A stretch of DNA of 64,000 bases from Epiperipatus broadwayi (taxonomy: Eukaryota > Onychophora > Udeonychophora > Euonychophora > Peripatidae), in contig JAQFVV010006238.1 in assembly GCA_028023455.1 (NCBI GenBank), positions 4,846,572-4,910,571 of the forward strand, written 5' to 3'. Positions within the stretch are counted from its first letter, which is position 1. Every line of letters starts with the position of its first letter. The notes beneath the pieces are model-generated. The model did no database searches, was not told the DNA's origin, and saw only the letters and a program-made list of their open reading frames with translations. Positions 10,593 to 21,859 of the stretch are shown piece by piece. The position numbers were made by a program, and so were the translations under genes.

Positions 10593-11099
10593 CTATAGAG
10601 ATATTTTCTTTTTACAAATTTCTGAACAAACTTCTTTTGCTCTGTTCCATAGTGTTAATATAACTCCATGTTTTGTGTTTTTGGTGTGATTGGATGTATA
10701 GGCTAATATGTTTCTGTATGTGTAGGGTTTTGATAAATTGTAGTTTTGATTTTGCAATGAGGAAGTCTTGCCACAAGAACATCTAAGAATGCCAATGTTT
10801 GTTCTTGTTCTGATTATATTTCTGAATTTAATCCAAGGTGATATATTGTTGATGTGTTTCCAGAAAGAATGTAATAATGCTTTACCATGCGGCCATACAA
10901 TAAATGTATCATCCATACAGCAAATCCAAACTTTAGGTGGATATGGAGTAGTTTTTATGGCTGTGATTTTAAGTTCTTCCATGTAAATATTGCTAATCAT
11001 GGGTGCCAATGGTGAGCCTATAGCCATTACTTGATATTCCTGGAAGAATTCTGTATTATATTGAAAGTAGGTTTTTTTATGCAGAATGTAGAAAATCAT
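10593..11099 (-). pseudogene. Reverse transcriptase C-terminal half, Penelope-like element A
   Basis: Open for 168 codons. It contains 'GSPLAPMISNIYMEEL' (RT motif 4-type block, about residues 28-43), then 'CMDDTFIVWPHG', the catalytic block with both aspartates present (family form YVDD). Downstream are 'HINNI', 'CGKTSSLQ' and 'HTKNTKHGVILTLWNRAKEVC', which match the thumb and connection region of copy B. The palm and fingers upstream (LYGLPKIHK to the first catalytic aspartate) are missing, because the copy is cut at about 11100. It cannot encode a working enzyme alone. Confidence 0.8.
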
Positions 11100-11479
11100 T
11101 TAACTTGCTTATGTAAATCTAAATTTGAAGGGATAATTCCTAAGATTTGCAACTAAAACATTCCAAAAAGCTGAGAAAATTACTCAGAGAGCAAGTGAAG
11201 TTCTGTTAAAAAAAGAATTAATGCTCAATGGTTTTCTAGGTAGCAAATCTTGCATTTTATTAATAATGTATAATGTTTTCTAAAAACTACTGATGAAGAT
11301 TTCGTGAGAGATTCTCAAGCAGTCAAAAAATCATATTCTACGTTATATGAAAAATAAAAGAATGTGAAAAGAAGAAACATGCTAACCTACATGGGCATAT
11401 CAAAAATCATAATGTATCCAGTAGGTACCAGCTTCATCTGTTAAAAAATCTCAATTCTAAATATCTAACATACTGAAAT

Positions 11480-12700
11480 TTCTGTTCTTGAAAGAGGATT
11501 AAACTTTCCCATAACACTGTTGAATATCCCTTTACTAGATATAATGGCAGCCACCGAGGAAGTTACTCTAAAGAATTGTCTTTAGAAGAAGCAGCAGAAT
11601 TATGCTGGAGAATAAAAAGAACACTTGACAAGCAACAAAAATTGAAGTCAAACATATCCTATGGTGAGAGGAAAGCAATTAAATCTCTCAAAGTAGATAA
11701 ATCAATATAACTGTTGGAATGGTGCAACTGATTACAATAAAATACAAGAATTTCTCACATTAGATCTCTACAGAAAAGGTGGCAAAAAATTTGATACCAT
11801 ATACAGAAACAAAGTTACAAGCATTACTCAGAAAGCATTGCAAGTACTTCAGTGATTCAGAAAAAAAGGAAAATAATATCATATTTTAGCAAAATTTCTC
11901 ATCTTTATGGTCTACCTAAAATCCATAAGGATCATATTACATTAAGACCTATTGTTAGTTCAAGGTTTCTTCTTAAAGTTCTTAATCCTTTGACATACAA
12001 GACCCAGTTCTTTGTCAGGATTCTAGTTACTTTGTAGAATTTATCAAGAATACGAAAATTGATAGAACTGACTTGCTTGTAAGCTTTGGTGTGGAAAGTT
12101 TATTCACAAATGAATCATGTGAAGAAGCATTGTCTATTGTAAGGAAAATATTAAATGGTGACAATGGCTTACAAACCAGACCAACTCTTCCAATTGATAG
12201 TATAATTGAACTATTAACATTCTGCCTAAAAACAACATACATTCAATATAATACAGAATTCTTTCAACAAAATCAAAGAAGGGATATGAACTCACCACTG
12301 TCACCCCTGATTAGCAATATTTACATGGAATAACTTGAAACCATAGCCATAAAAACTACTTCATATCAATCTAAAGTTTGGTTTCACTATGTGGGTGATA
12401 CCTTTGTTTATGGACACATAGTGAAGCACTATTACAAACTTTAAGGAAACACATCAACAACATATCTCTTTTGATTAAATTCACAATAGAATCAGAACAA
12501 GAACAAAAATTGGCATTCTTAGATATTCTTGTGACAAGACTTGCTCATGGCAAAATCAAAATTACAGTTTACCAAAACAATATACATACAGGAAAATACT
12601 TAGCCTATGCATCCAATCACACCAGAAACCCAAAACATGGTGTTATATTATCACTATGGAACAGAGCAGAATAATTTTGTTCAGAAACTAGTGATTTGAA
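11480..12700 (+). pseudogene. N-terminal region and reverse transcriptase of Penelope-like element B
   Basis: Conserved blocks appear in order but in different frames: 'ERKAIKSLKVDKSI' near 11670-11710; 'LYGLPKIHKDHITLRPIVSS' at about 11899-11964, the signature of Penelope RTs; 'LVSFGVESLFTNESCEEAL' at about 12073-12132, where the family has SFDVxSLFTNVP, so the first catalytic Asp is Gly here; 'NSPLSPLISNIYME' at about 12290-12333; and a YVGD block near 12388 where YVDD is expected, so a second catalytic Asp is also lost. Then come 'KLAFLDILVTR' and 'HTRNPKHGVILSLWNRAE' up to 12674. Frameshifts and stops lie at about 12036, 12334 and 12410. Clearly inactive. Confidence 0.85.
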
Positions 12701-12819
12701 AAAAGAAAAGATCTATATAGAACAAAGTCTTATAAAAAATGGTTATCCATAAGCTATATTGAAAAAAAACCTTAAATATACAACAAAAAGAACCATCAAA
12801 AGAAAAAAACAATTATTGG

Positions 12820-13330
12820 CACTGTAGTGTATCCATACATACCAAAAATAGCAGATAAATTAAGGGAAATTTGCAGTCAGTATAACATAAGAACATCATT
12901 CCAGAGCCATACCACAGTAAGAGGACTTCTAACATCTACAAAGCCTAAACTTGAAATGCTGAAAAGGAAAACTGCATCTGTGAAATACCATGTGGATGTA
13001 GAAGAACATATATTGGTGAGACCAGTCATCCCATTGAAAAGTGCTTGTAAGAACACAAACTGATGACTAGATGAGAGACAACAGTTATGTCTAATATAGC
13101 AGACCATGTATGTATCAATGATCATATGTTCAATTGGGAATATACAAAAATTTTGGATAGAGAATAAAAGGTTATAAAAAAGAAAATTTAAAGAAGCTGT
13201 TCACATGACAATGGCAAACAATACCATAATCCAACCTAGTGTGACTATAGATATTGTATGGAAACCATTAATCAACCTTGCTCTTAAAAAGAAAAAGTGG
13301 AGAAATCAGGAGGAACCTCATAGGTAAATA
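12820..13330 (+). pseudogene. GIY-YIG endonuclease domain of Penelope-like element B
   Basis: From about 12827 a frame reads 'YPYIPKIADKLREIC' (linker). Shifting frame near 12970 gives CEIPCGCRRT followed by 'YIGETSHPIEKCL' (to about 13047), with an intact Y-I-G-E-T. A frameshift near 13050 moves to a third frame that carries 'IADHV' and a Lys/Arg-rich end near 13300. Here the YIG half is better kept than in copy A, while the RT catalytic residues are worse; the two copies decayed independently. Confidence 0.8.
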
Positions 13331-13363
13331 TATAAAATTTCTACTGATTGTTGCCTTTGTAAT

Positions 13364-13436
13364 GATGGCTCAGTTGGTTAGAGCATTGCCTTAAAATTTA
13401 ATATTCAAGAATCTAATGGTCCAGGTTCGAATCCCA
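13364..13436 (+). repeat. tRNA-like block in Penelope-like 3' region (copy B)
   Basis: Reads 'GGCTCAGTTGGTTAGAGCA', an almost perfect A box and D arm (GCTC/GAGC), and after about 40 nt 'AGGTTCGAATCCC', a consensus B box. The acceptor and T stems do not pair well, so it is not a functional tRNA gene. The tRNA part lies between the GIY-YIG end and the hammerhead-like motif, as in copy A. Confidence 0.7.
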
Positions 13437-13640
13437 TACTAGTACTGTCACAGGTCAGGTCAGCAACACTTGAAGAGGAGGGGAGAATACCTCTTAAAAC
13501 ATTGAGAATATACTAATCTGTTTGATGTACTATTAATAACAGTTGAAAGTAGTTGGAATATTTAAATAAAGTTAGAAAAGACATTAAATACTCATATTGG
13601 ATGATGAAAATAGTCCAAGCAATAAACTAAAACATCATCA

Positions 13641-15969
13641 TCATAAACATTTCAGGAAAACACTCATAAAAGTCTATTTTTAAGTCACAATTCTTCATTT
13701 GTAGATTCTTAGATGAACATCCAGAATAGTAATCTTGATAGGGGTAAGTATAGATGGCAAACAATTCAAAGTCCTACTGGAATCACAAACATCATTATAC
13801 AAAAACAAATGTATAATTAGTTTGTCTGCTAAAAAAGACACATTATTAGCTGAAAGAATCTCTTTTTATTCCTCTTAGAATCTTTAAAGGCTGATTATCA
13901 TTTCATATATTTTTATCATTGTAACTGTTACTGTCAAATGAATGGGTTGATCATGGCCATATACCAGACATAGAGGTGAGTTTATTAGGATTTTATCTCT
14001 GAATTTAATACCCAGAAAACAAGTTGGTATTTGTTCTCAGTTATCTGATAGGTCTTACCTGAGTCATCAATTATTTTTGTGTGAATTTTTATAGGGATTT
14101 ATGAAATTTTTTATATTTATGATCATTGTAGACAAAAACAAATAATGTTTGTCACATTTTGAAAGCTGTAAAATCATTGGTTATTAGTGACTGCAGAACA
14201 AAATATTAAAAATACTAATGATTCAAGGATAACCATCAATGATAGCTTTTTATTTAGCTATCTCAAACTACAGATTATTTTCATATGTAGAATAATTGCA
14301 GGATTGGACAAAGAACAGACCAATATTTAATTGAATTTTCAGATATTGTAAATTTAAGAGAATCGATGAAAAGTCATTTGATTAAAAAAGTGGAACCTGC
14401 ATTTTATTATTAATACACAAATATAAACAACATAAATAGAGTGGTATTTATTTTAAAAACAAGGAGAAAACAGTATTTTTTTAAAACTGTCTTCATATGT
14501 TTTAATGCTAGAATTGAAAAGCTATTGAATGATTAACCATTTCATATTTTAATGTTATTTACACATTATATCCTAGTTACAGTTTGAGTTATAGTTAAAC
14601 ATTTTATTTCAGTATTAAAACCTTTAATGTACATTATGAATCAATAATTTGTATATAAATTTACAAATGCAAAATATTATAAAAATCATATTTGAATTTT
14701 GCAGGGGGGGGGGATAAATGCACATCTAAAACATTTTTTATTGAATGATTAAAGCAACACCAAAAAAAAAAAAAATAACAAAATTTTGATTAATTCTACT
14801 TTATTTCTAAATCCCAAACCAATTATTGCTAAATCATCATAAAACTGTGAAATTCGGCTCTAAAATTTAAAATTGCATTGATAATTATTCAAATATTACA
14901 AAAGTTTTGTATTGGAGTATTTATCAGAGCATTACTGATTAGAGATGCTTTTTACTATTACTGGAAATTTCTTAAGCCCCTTAAATCAATACATTTTTTA
15001 TTGGTTTATGATCTGGTGGAACTTTTGAAAATGTTCATCTTTTATCTCTGTATAAAATCTTTATTTTATACTAAAGCTCAGTTAATTGGGCTTGATTTAT
15101 TTTGAATTTCATTTTGCAAATAAAATATATTCTAAAAAATTATATTTGAACTTTGCAAATATTGAAAAAAATAATTATAAATAAGGACAGAGGATGCAAT
15201 ATATTTCTTAAAGATGTTAAAGTAAACAATCTTGAACAAACAAACATTCTTTTTTATGTTAATTCTTTATATAAATAAACAAATGTAGATTTGAGATAAA
15301 TCTATTAAATAATTATTACAATATTTAAAAGTGTTCAGACACTATACCAGTTCCAACAGATAAACTGTAAGCATAATCAAACCTTGCCATTACTTTCTTT
15401 GTTATCTATGACAGCCAAGTTTATTTTCTATTTGTAACAATAAAATATATATGAATAAAATAAAAGTGTAGATGTGTGATGTTTTATTTTAAGAATTATC
15501 AGAAATTTTTAATATACAAATAAAAAATATTTTTATTCCACAAATTTTGCATGAAACAAGATGAAATGAAAAGAATATTTTGGAGGAGTAATTTGTTCTA
15601 GTTAACAATAGAGTAAAGATGTCAGATCTTAGCTAACTGTATCTTCAGATTTCTTTATAATTGATAAATTAATAAAATCAGCCTTACAAAAACTGCATAA
15701 AAAACTCTATGTAAATATTAGTTACTATAACAGTAAAAACAGGGGTTTAAAACTTACAAACTGCCATGCTGTTGCTCAAGTAAACAAGGCATGAAAAAAA
15801 TAAAAATAATAATTGTTGGAAATTTAACTTTGAGTTTTTAAAATAAAACTTAGAGTCAAAGAAAGTAGAAGTGCAATTATCAAAATATTTATTTTTTTAA
15901 TTATTTTTATATAAATATTTTATAGTAATAAATATTTAAATTAACTACAGAAAATATTTATTTATTTCT
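13641..15969. other. AT-rich non-coding DNA
   Basis: No gene seen. A G run lies near 14704-14713 and an A run near 14763-14775. The stretch around 15110-15170 resembles 39910-39965, so part of it is repetitive. A 75-codon plus-strand frame at 14878-15105 shows no family resemblance. Confidence 0.5.
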
Positions 15970-16059
15970 TTGTCAAAGGATTTGCAAATAGTCTTGCAAC
16001 TGTTTTCTCAAAAAATCCGCCAATCAGTGCTTTTGTTGGATTATATGTGGTCATCTTGT

Positions 16060-16480
16060 CAATCAATCATTATCAACCTACTTCAGGATGATGGCCTCTC
16101 CAAGTTCAATCCATCTCCACTGATTTCTAGCCTCTCTTTTTCACACCACCCCTGCGCACATTATTTCATCAATCCATTTTACATGTATCTTTCTGGGTCT
16201 TTTATAATCTCTTGAAATCCAGTTTAAGATTTCACTTGTCCATTTTAAGATTTCAATTGTCCATCTACTATCATATTTTCTAGACATATGCCCACCTTAA
16301 CTCTACTTCAGCATTTTAATTCTTTCAATGATGTCAGTTACATTGTTTGTTCTCTTACCTATGTATTGCATTTTCACTCTTCTTGTAACTCCTAACATGC
16401 ATCTCTCCATACTTTTTTGAGTGGACTGACATCTGTTTATTTCTCTTCTATTAAGTGTCAAGTCTCAGATCCATAAGTAG
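16060..16480 (-). pseudogene. C-terminal tail of RTE-type LINE ORF
   Basis: Minus-strand pieces read 'RWAYV' (family W-A-G-H-I/V-A-R), then 'WTIEILKW', 'RPRKIHVKWIDEI', 'CAGVV' and 'WIELGEAIIL'. These are the conserved C-terminal signature of RTE-like ORFs (W-x-x-x-GEAF). Frames change between blocks. The homologous segment recurs at 28335-28525 and 45548-45842. Confidence 0.75.
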
Positions 16481-17960
16481 GAAAAGGTAAAACACATTTA
16501 TTAAAAAAGAACCTTTCTTTTCAAACACATAGACAAATTTCCTTTCAATATTAAGTTATTTCTACCAAAAGCACTCCAAAAAAATTTAATTATATGATTA
16601 ATTTCATCCATTATGTTTCCATCTGTAGTAATAAACTCACCAAGGTATTTGTAATTGTTAACTTCTTCTAACTCATCATAATCAATCTTTATTTTCATCT
16701 TTTGAGAAAATCCATTAGACTTTTTAATATTTACCTTTAGTGCTACTTTATTACTTTCATCTGATAACTTTGGCAACATTTCCTGAAGCTCTGAAGCATT
16801 ATTTGCAAAACAATTACATTATCTTCAAAATCTTTTTTTTTTCAATAATCTCCATTTACTTTTGCTCCTTTAGCTTTCCACTTTAATCCACAAAATATTT
16901 TTTGCAGCACTACTATAAAAAGTTTTGGAGATATAAAATCATCCAGTCTTACACCCTTTTAATGTTAACTTTCATAGTAACATTATACAATCTCATTTTT
17001 GTTGTTGCATTTTTTATAATGATTCTTCAGAATGTGACAATATTCTGGATTTATACCTTGATGACCCAATGCTTTAATCACTGAAGAAATGCTTATAGAA
17101 TCAAATCCCTTATTATAATATACAAATCCAAAGCATAATGGCAATCCATATTTTTTGGTCTTTTTTATAACTTCTCTCAATACTTGGATATGATATACTG
17201 TACTAAAATCACTTTCAAATCCAGTTTATTCTTTTGGTTATTATTCTCTGTAGATGAGTTGTAATTATCTTGGTAAAAATTTTGTATAACACTGATAAAA
17301 GACTGATAGGTCTCCAATTTCTAATATTGTCTTTATTACCTTTTTAAAATATTAATTAATACTGCATTCTTCCAATTGTCTGATACATCTTTATTAATTA
17401 GACATTTGGTATATAACTTTATATATCAATTATAATTCCATCATCACGGAATGATAAATTAAATTATAAATTTAATTGCACGTCTCATTTCTTTATTTAA
17501 AATTCTGGGCAATTCAAAAGATGTAATAAATATAGGAGGTATTTTTTTTTGTTCTTTATTGAAATATAATTTTTTTATAGAACTCTTACCCTATTCATGA
17601 CATCTCTTTTTTTAGTAATAATTCTATCTTTTTTTTTCTTATTGCAGATATAAGTTTCCTACCAATACCAAAATGTTGTTTTACACTCTTGAGACTTTTA
17701 TTTTTCTTCTACAGTTTTTCTTGCTAGTTCACAATTATACTTTCTTATATCATTATCAACTTTTTTTCACATCATTTTACAAAAGTTGAGATATTCAATC
17801 CTTCTTAATACATCATTTTTACATATCTTCATATTCCTTCTTTTCTTCATAAATTCTCTAGTATCAGTAGAGATTTTATTAGTCGATTACTTCTTTTTCT
17901 ACCAGTGATTTTTGTTGCAGTGCTTAAAAGTGTATCAGTTATTTTTCTATTAAATTCATT
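16481..17960 (-). pseudogene. Reverse transcriptase of RTE-type LINE
   Basis: Two longer frames remain. At 17180-16983: 'REVIKKTKKYGLPLCFGFVY', then 'KGFDSISISSVIKALGHQG', where the family has F-x-D-Y-x-KAFDS; the catalytic Asp position (FVDY) reads FVYY here, so it is lost. At 16779-16501: 'LPKLSDESNKVALKVNIKK', then 'LEEVNNYKYLGEFITTDGN', the thumb Y-K-Y-L-G block, followed by a W-x-AFG block. The FADD catalytic region between them is out of frame. Inactive. Confidence 0.8.
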
Positions 17961-17989
17961 CAAATCTTAATCATGTTCAAAATCTATTA

Positions 17990-18790
17990 ATACTTGAAAA
18001 CGATTTGCAAGCTCTAATTTAAATTCAGTAGAATGTTTCTGACGATTAGGAATATCAATTGTAAATATTATTTTTTAAAGTAATTTTTGTCTCTCTAGTT
18101 TGGCATTAATTTATTAAGGACATTACAATCTTGAAATATGTATTTTTTGTTAGTCAAAATATAATCTAATTCTGCTGTTATCTTCATTCAAATACATCCA
18201 TATCCATTTCCTTTTAACATTTTTCTCAAAAAAAGATTATAATATAAAGTTTTTCTTTTTCTGCAAACTCCACAAGTCTATGTACTATCCCATTTTTATT
18301 ACCATAACCAAATTTACCTACAACACTTTTATCTTTCATTTGTTACCAATTCTAGCATTAAAGTCTCCCATAACAATTTTAACATTATTTACTCTGGTGA
18401 AAAACCTTTTGTATATCCATAAAACAACTTTCTACTACTTCATCACTATGAGAACTTGTTGGGGCATAATCTTGAATTATTTGATTTTGGTATCTGCTGT
18501 TAAGTTGAATAACTAATCTTGCATCTCTGTCCGACACCCCATCAATCTCCACAATGCTGTTCTTCCACTTTTTATTTATAATGAATCCTACTTCACTTGT
18601 ACTTCCAATATTTGTGCCTTTATAGTAGAATACATGTTCACTTTTAAAACCAATTTCTCTTCATCTTTTTTTCTAACTTCACAAAGTCCAATAATGTCCC
18701 ATTTAATATGAGACAGTTCTTCAATTTCTTGTAATCCTCCATCACTTGAAAGTGATCTGAAGTTGTAAGTACTTAAGTAAAAAAATCATC
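17990..18790 (-). pseudogene. APE-type endonuclease of RTE-type LINE
   Basis: Minus-strand translation from about 18770 gives 'LSHIKWDIIGLCEVR' (the D-x-x-G-L-x-E block with the metal-binding Glu), then 'DYAPTSSHSDE' (family Y-A-P-T), a frameshifted 'YGRL' region where GDFNAR is expected, and 'KFGYGNKNGIVHRLVEFAE'. The last block, ending 'LDYILTNKKY', carries the D-Y-I-L motif at about 18150. Stops interrupt it. This endonuclease nicks target DNA to prime reverse transcription. A fragment homologous to its C-terminal end lies at 30385-30668. Confidence 0.75.
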
Positions 18791-18860
18791 ACTAAATAGC
18801 AGCCTGGGTCTATAACCAGGGGATTCTTAGCACCCTTTACCTTCAGCCACTAATCCCTGC

Positions 18861-20165
18861 CTTGGCTATTGGCTTTACAACCTCCTAGGAATGATTTTTT
18901 TGACGGTCCTAATTGTATTCATCTATTAAAATTAATTTTTTTATTCATAAACATTCATTCATTCTGTCTTATCAGACAACTGAGAAGAAAGTCCGTGGCA
19001 TTTCTGGATTTTAAACACAAAGGTAAAAAGCCTATATATTTACCACACTAGGTAATGTGTGTTGGTGAGCAGCCCATCTATGTTCAAATATTATATGAAT
19101 AATCATATAGTAACAACAGCTGTTATAGCTAGAATGTATGGAGTAGACATTAGAAATTTGCCCTGTTCAGTTCCTGTAAGGTCTCCAAGAGGAATCAAAA
19201 GGTTGTCTTTTACTTAACAGCAAACTGCTTTCTGCAGTTTATTTGAAGTACTTCTACATATAATACTGACATCTTCAGACTTTTTTGAGCTAATAAATCA
19301 ATAGTTATTTTATTTCCAGTTTATATCTTCAAACAATTGCACGACTAGCATAATAACACTATTGAAAGCTTTACAAGAGTCAAAAAAAAACCAAAAGTGA
19401 TATAGTACTATCAAATATTTTATAAGAGCATGCAGACTGAGAATTGTTTATTTAAATTGCTATGAATAGGCATGAATTTATGTATTCGGTGGGAGAAAAC
19501 ATGTGTTATGAATTAATGTGGAAATGGAGATAGAAGCATTCAAATTATAAAATAGTATAATTGATAGTATGTTTTGGATAACTAAAGAATTCCACTTTGT
19601 GGCTGCAATGTGTTCTTAATAGATTTAAAGGAAGAAGCAATCATCAATTTTTGAGATGTAAGATACGTGTAATATAACACTAAAGAAATATGTATTATTA
19701 GAATGACCACATAAATAATTCATATTTCTAATCTTTAGAAATATTCCTGTGAATTTACATTGAAACTATGTTGATAGGATTGCAAGATGGATTAGATTTG
19801 AGTGAGATCAAGATATCTGGTATTCTACATTAATCTATGACTTTCCTGTCAAATTTTCAACTTAGCCAAACCAAATTTTATAAAATGAAGAAATATAAAG
19901 ATGTTTAAAAGTGATCATTTTAAAATTGAAAAATCTGGAATTGTATAATATAATCTGAAAAATAAAATATGATATGAGGAAATATAACTATGAATTGGCA
20001 GGTAAACTATAAAAGAATAATATACAACAACATTTAGTATTGGAAAGCTAGTTGTGATAATATAAAGAAAAATAGAATTACTATTAAAAAATAGGTTTGC
20101 CATCATGAAATGTGGGAAAGATTTTACAAATAACTATAAAACAATTAAAAAACCCATATGGTTTT
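18861..20165. other. Non-coding DNA
   Basis: No gene or element ends recognised. A 63-codon minus-strand frame at 19915-20106 is hydrophobic by base composition only. Confidence 0.5.
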
Positions 20166-20290
20166 ATTGCTTGGGAGTTCATAAGAAGATTGAGCACCAG
20201 ACCTGAGAGAACCAAAATTGATCCTGGAATCTCCCAACCCAAGTTGAATGCACTACCACATGCATCAAACTACATGGGGTTATAAAACAA
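20166..20290 (-). repeat. SINE-like repeat, family T, best-preserved start
   Basis: Starts 'attgcttgggagttcataag' then 'attgagcaccagacctgaga', and ends in the tRNA-like 'gcactaccacatgcatcaa'. On the minus strand the tRNA-like head is at the right and an AATAA-ending tail at the left. Confidence 0.5.
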
Positions 20291-20429
20291 TAATAAGAAA
20301 ATGGATTTTACAATTATGACATCTAACATTTTAAAAAAGAGGCAAGGTATAAAAACATTCTGACAGACACTTATGTCATTGTTAATCTTTTTAATATTAC
20401 CCATGAATCTAATTGCTATCATACATTTT

Positions 20430-20800
20430 CACAAAGTTCTCCTGAAATTGATACTATTCTGGGTATGCTTTGGTGTTATTGGTCATTGTGGAAATTCTTA
20501 TAAAATCTAATACTTTTTATACTCTTTAAGGATAATTCAAAATGGCAATCCATAGTTGATTATTTTTGTCTATTTCTTCTCTAAATGTTTGGAACGACCT
20601 ACTGTACTAAAATCACTTTTAAATCCAATGTTCTCATTTAATTTTATTTTAATATTTTTTGAAAAAATAATTTTGTAAGATCTTAGTAAAAATATTGCTT
20701 AGAATTGATAGTTGCTGATATCTTTATCATCTTTTAAAAATATTAATACCACAACTACAATCTACCAATAATTCAATATTATATTTAAAAAAATCATTAA
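20430..20800 (-). pseudogene. RTE-type LINE RT fragment
   Basis: Homologous in order to 17140-17400: both carry 'ctactgtactaaaatcact' (plus-strand reading), followed by 'ttggtaaaaat'-type and 'tattaata' blocks. It is a diverged minus-strand piece of the RT upstream and around the palm. No open frame survives. Confidence 0.6.
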
Positions 20801-21430
20801 ATACTTACATTAAACAATATCGACAAAATAGCTCTCCACTTAAACCAATAAGACATCACATGATTTACAAATTTTCACATAATTTTTGTTATACATTTTT
20901 CTGTTAGAATTTTACTGATTTCTAAAGCTTACACTAGATGACATAACCGTAATGAAATTGAAAGAAAATTGATAATAAATTTTTAGTTTGTCCCGTATTG
21001 TTTAAGTTAGGTATTTGGTGATTTGTTGCTACTATTGATATTACTGGCCAGGATAATAAGATGCTTATAGCTAATGAAGAACTGAAGGTAGTAGAGTATA
21101 TATTGATTTGAAAACTATATAGCTGTTCAAATAGATTTGCTTGAGTTCAAAATCTTAGACTGATTTAAATTTCAAGTTTGAAGCTTGGAAATTAAAGTGG
21201 AGTTAAAAATGCTTGTTGATATATATATATATATTCCTTTCCATTTCAGATCTTAGTAATAAACTGGTTTGAGGATGAGGATTCAAACATAAGCCAAAGA
21301 TAAGGATTTTCTAGGCATCTGGTAATCACTAATTGCTGAAGCTTATATTGGATGACAGTAAAGTGGGTAGCTGTTTTGTTTTAATCTGGTATATCTATAT
21401 GATAAATTTGAAATTAACTCCTTCAGTCAC
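20801..21430. other. AT-rich non-coding DNA
   Basis: Nothing recognised apart from a short (TA)n run near 21218-21232. Confidence 0.5.
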
Positions 21431-21433
21431 TGG

Positions 21434-21436
21434 AAA

Positions 21437-21474
<38 letters not shown>

Positions 21475-21477
21475 TTT

Positions 21478-21512
<35 letters not shown>
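21434..21512. repeat. (TA)n palindrome with inverted 'ggaaaagttt' flanks
   Basis: 'ggaaaagttt' (21432-21441), a long TA run, 'aaacttttcc' (21471-21480), and a second TA run. The first half is a perfect cruciform-capable palindrome centred on TA repeats. It creates two spurious YIYIYI open frames. Confidence 0.85.
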
Positions 21513-21515
<3 letters not shown>

Positions 21516-21539
21516 ATACAAAGATTTTTACAGGTTGCA

Positions 21540-21736
21540 TATATAAAAGACATATTTTGCAGGTTCATCCGTGTTAAAAAATTTAAATATTGATATACCA
21601 ACGTTTTGACTTGATCACCCAAGTCATCTACCTTTTATCACCCAGTGGATGACTTGTGTGATCAAGTCAAAACATCGGTATACCAATATTTAAATTTTTT
21701 AACACAGATGAACCAGCAAAATATGTCTTTTATATA
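21540..21736. mobile_element. Foldback element with hammerhead-like modules in both arms
   Basis: A near-perfect inverted repeat: left arm about 21540-21630, right arm about 21648-21736, loop about 17 nt. Both arms contain 'atttaaatattg' and the module 'GATGACTTG', a short loop, 'CAAGTC', then AAAAC. In the right arm the stem is GACTTG (21651-21656) with CAAGTC (21663-21668), followed by AAAAC at 21669-21673. The arms start and finish in 'atataaaagacatattttgc'. Short open frames here are copies of the same palindrome read on both strands and are not genes. Confidence 0.8.
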
Positions 21737-21859
21737 TATATTTAAAAAGAGCAGAAAGGATGCTGGAATTATTAAAACAGGAAGTGGTATAATTGCAGGT
21801 ACAGTGATGTCTTTGAGAATTCTGTTTACATGATTATCATGAAAAAACCATAGCATCTA

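Larger units (their letters stand above)
9690..11100 (-). mobile_element. Penelope-like retroelement, copy A (5'-truncated)
   Basis: A decayed Penelope-like element on the minus strand. In its own 5' to 3' order it has a reverse transcriptase C-terminal half (from 11099), a linker, a GIY-YIG endonuclease domain (about 10345 to 9993), a tRNA-like block (about 9962-9898), a hammerhead-like motif (9862-9829) and a 3' tail. Its 3' region matches copy B in inverted order down to about 9690. The N-terminal half present in copy B is absent here; the break is at about 11100, where copy B starts in the opposite direction. RT plus C-terminal GIY-YIG is specific to this superfamily. Confidence 0.85.
11101..13640 (+). 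mobile_element. Penelope-like retroelement, copy B (longer, decayed)
   Basis: Plus-strand element, head to head with copy A. It preserves an N-terminal region (about 11150-11850), RT palm (11850-12700), GIY-YIG domain (12960-13330), a tRNA-like block, and a 3' tail that mirrors copy A. Many stops and frameshifts break the single long ORF the family normally has (roughly 600-900 residues). The N-terminal block near 11480-11560 reads 'LNFPITLLNIP' and 'DIMAATEEV', which resembles the conserved region upstream of the RT in this superfamily. Confidence 0.85.
16060..18860 (-). mobile_element. Decayed RTE-type LINE, near full length
   Basis: A non-LTR retrotransposon on the minus strand, with apurinic-type endonuclease (about 18790-18000), RT (about 17950-16480) and a C-terminal GEA-type tail (about 16440-16080). 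All frames are broken by stops and shifts. The order, the endonuclease style and the 3' end shared with 28335 and 45548, which finish in short TGATGA repeats, point to the RTE group. The 5' boundary near 18860 is approximate. Confidence 0.8.

Noticed and set aside
10768-10986. Plus-strand frame across the Penelope copy A RT
   Set aside because: Antisense shadow of the RT on the minus strand.
11290-11335. Another hammerhead motif ('ctgatgaagatttcgtgaga')
   Set aside because: CTGATGA is present but there is no stem II followed by GAAA; it lies in the Penelope N-terminal coding remnant.
12027-12242. Minus-strand frame across the Penelope RT
   Set aside because: Antisense shadow of the plus-strand RT, which carries the conserved motifs.
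13364-13436. Functional tRNA gene
   Set aside because: A and B boxes are good but the acceptor and T stems do not pair, the middle is too long, and the block sits inside a Penelope-like element.
21333-21622. Frames rich in YIYIYI on both strands
   Set aside because: Translation of (TA)n tracts and of a palindrome; the same peptide appears on both strands because the DNA is inverted-repeat.
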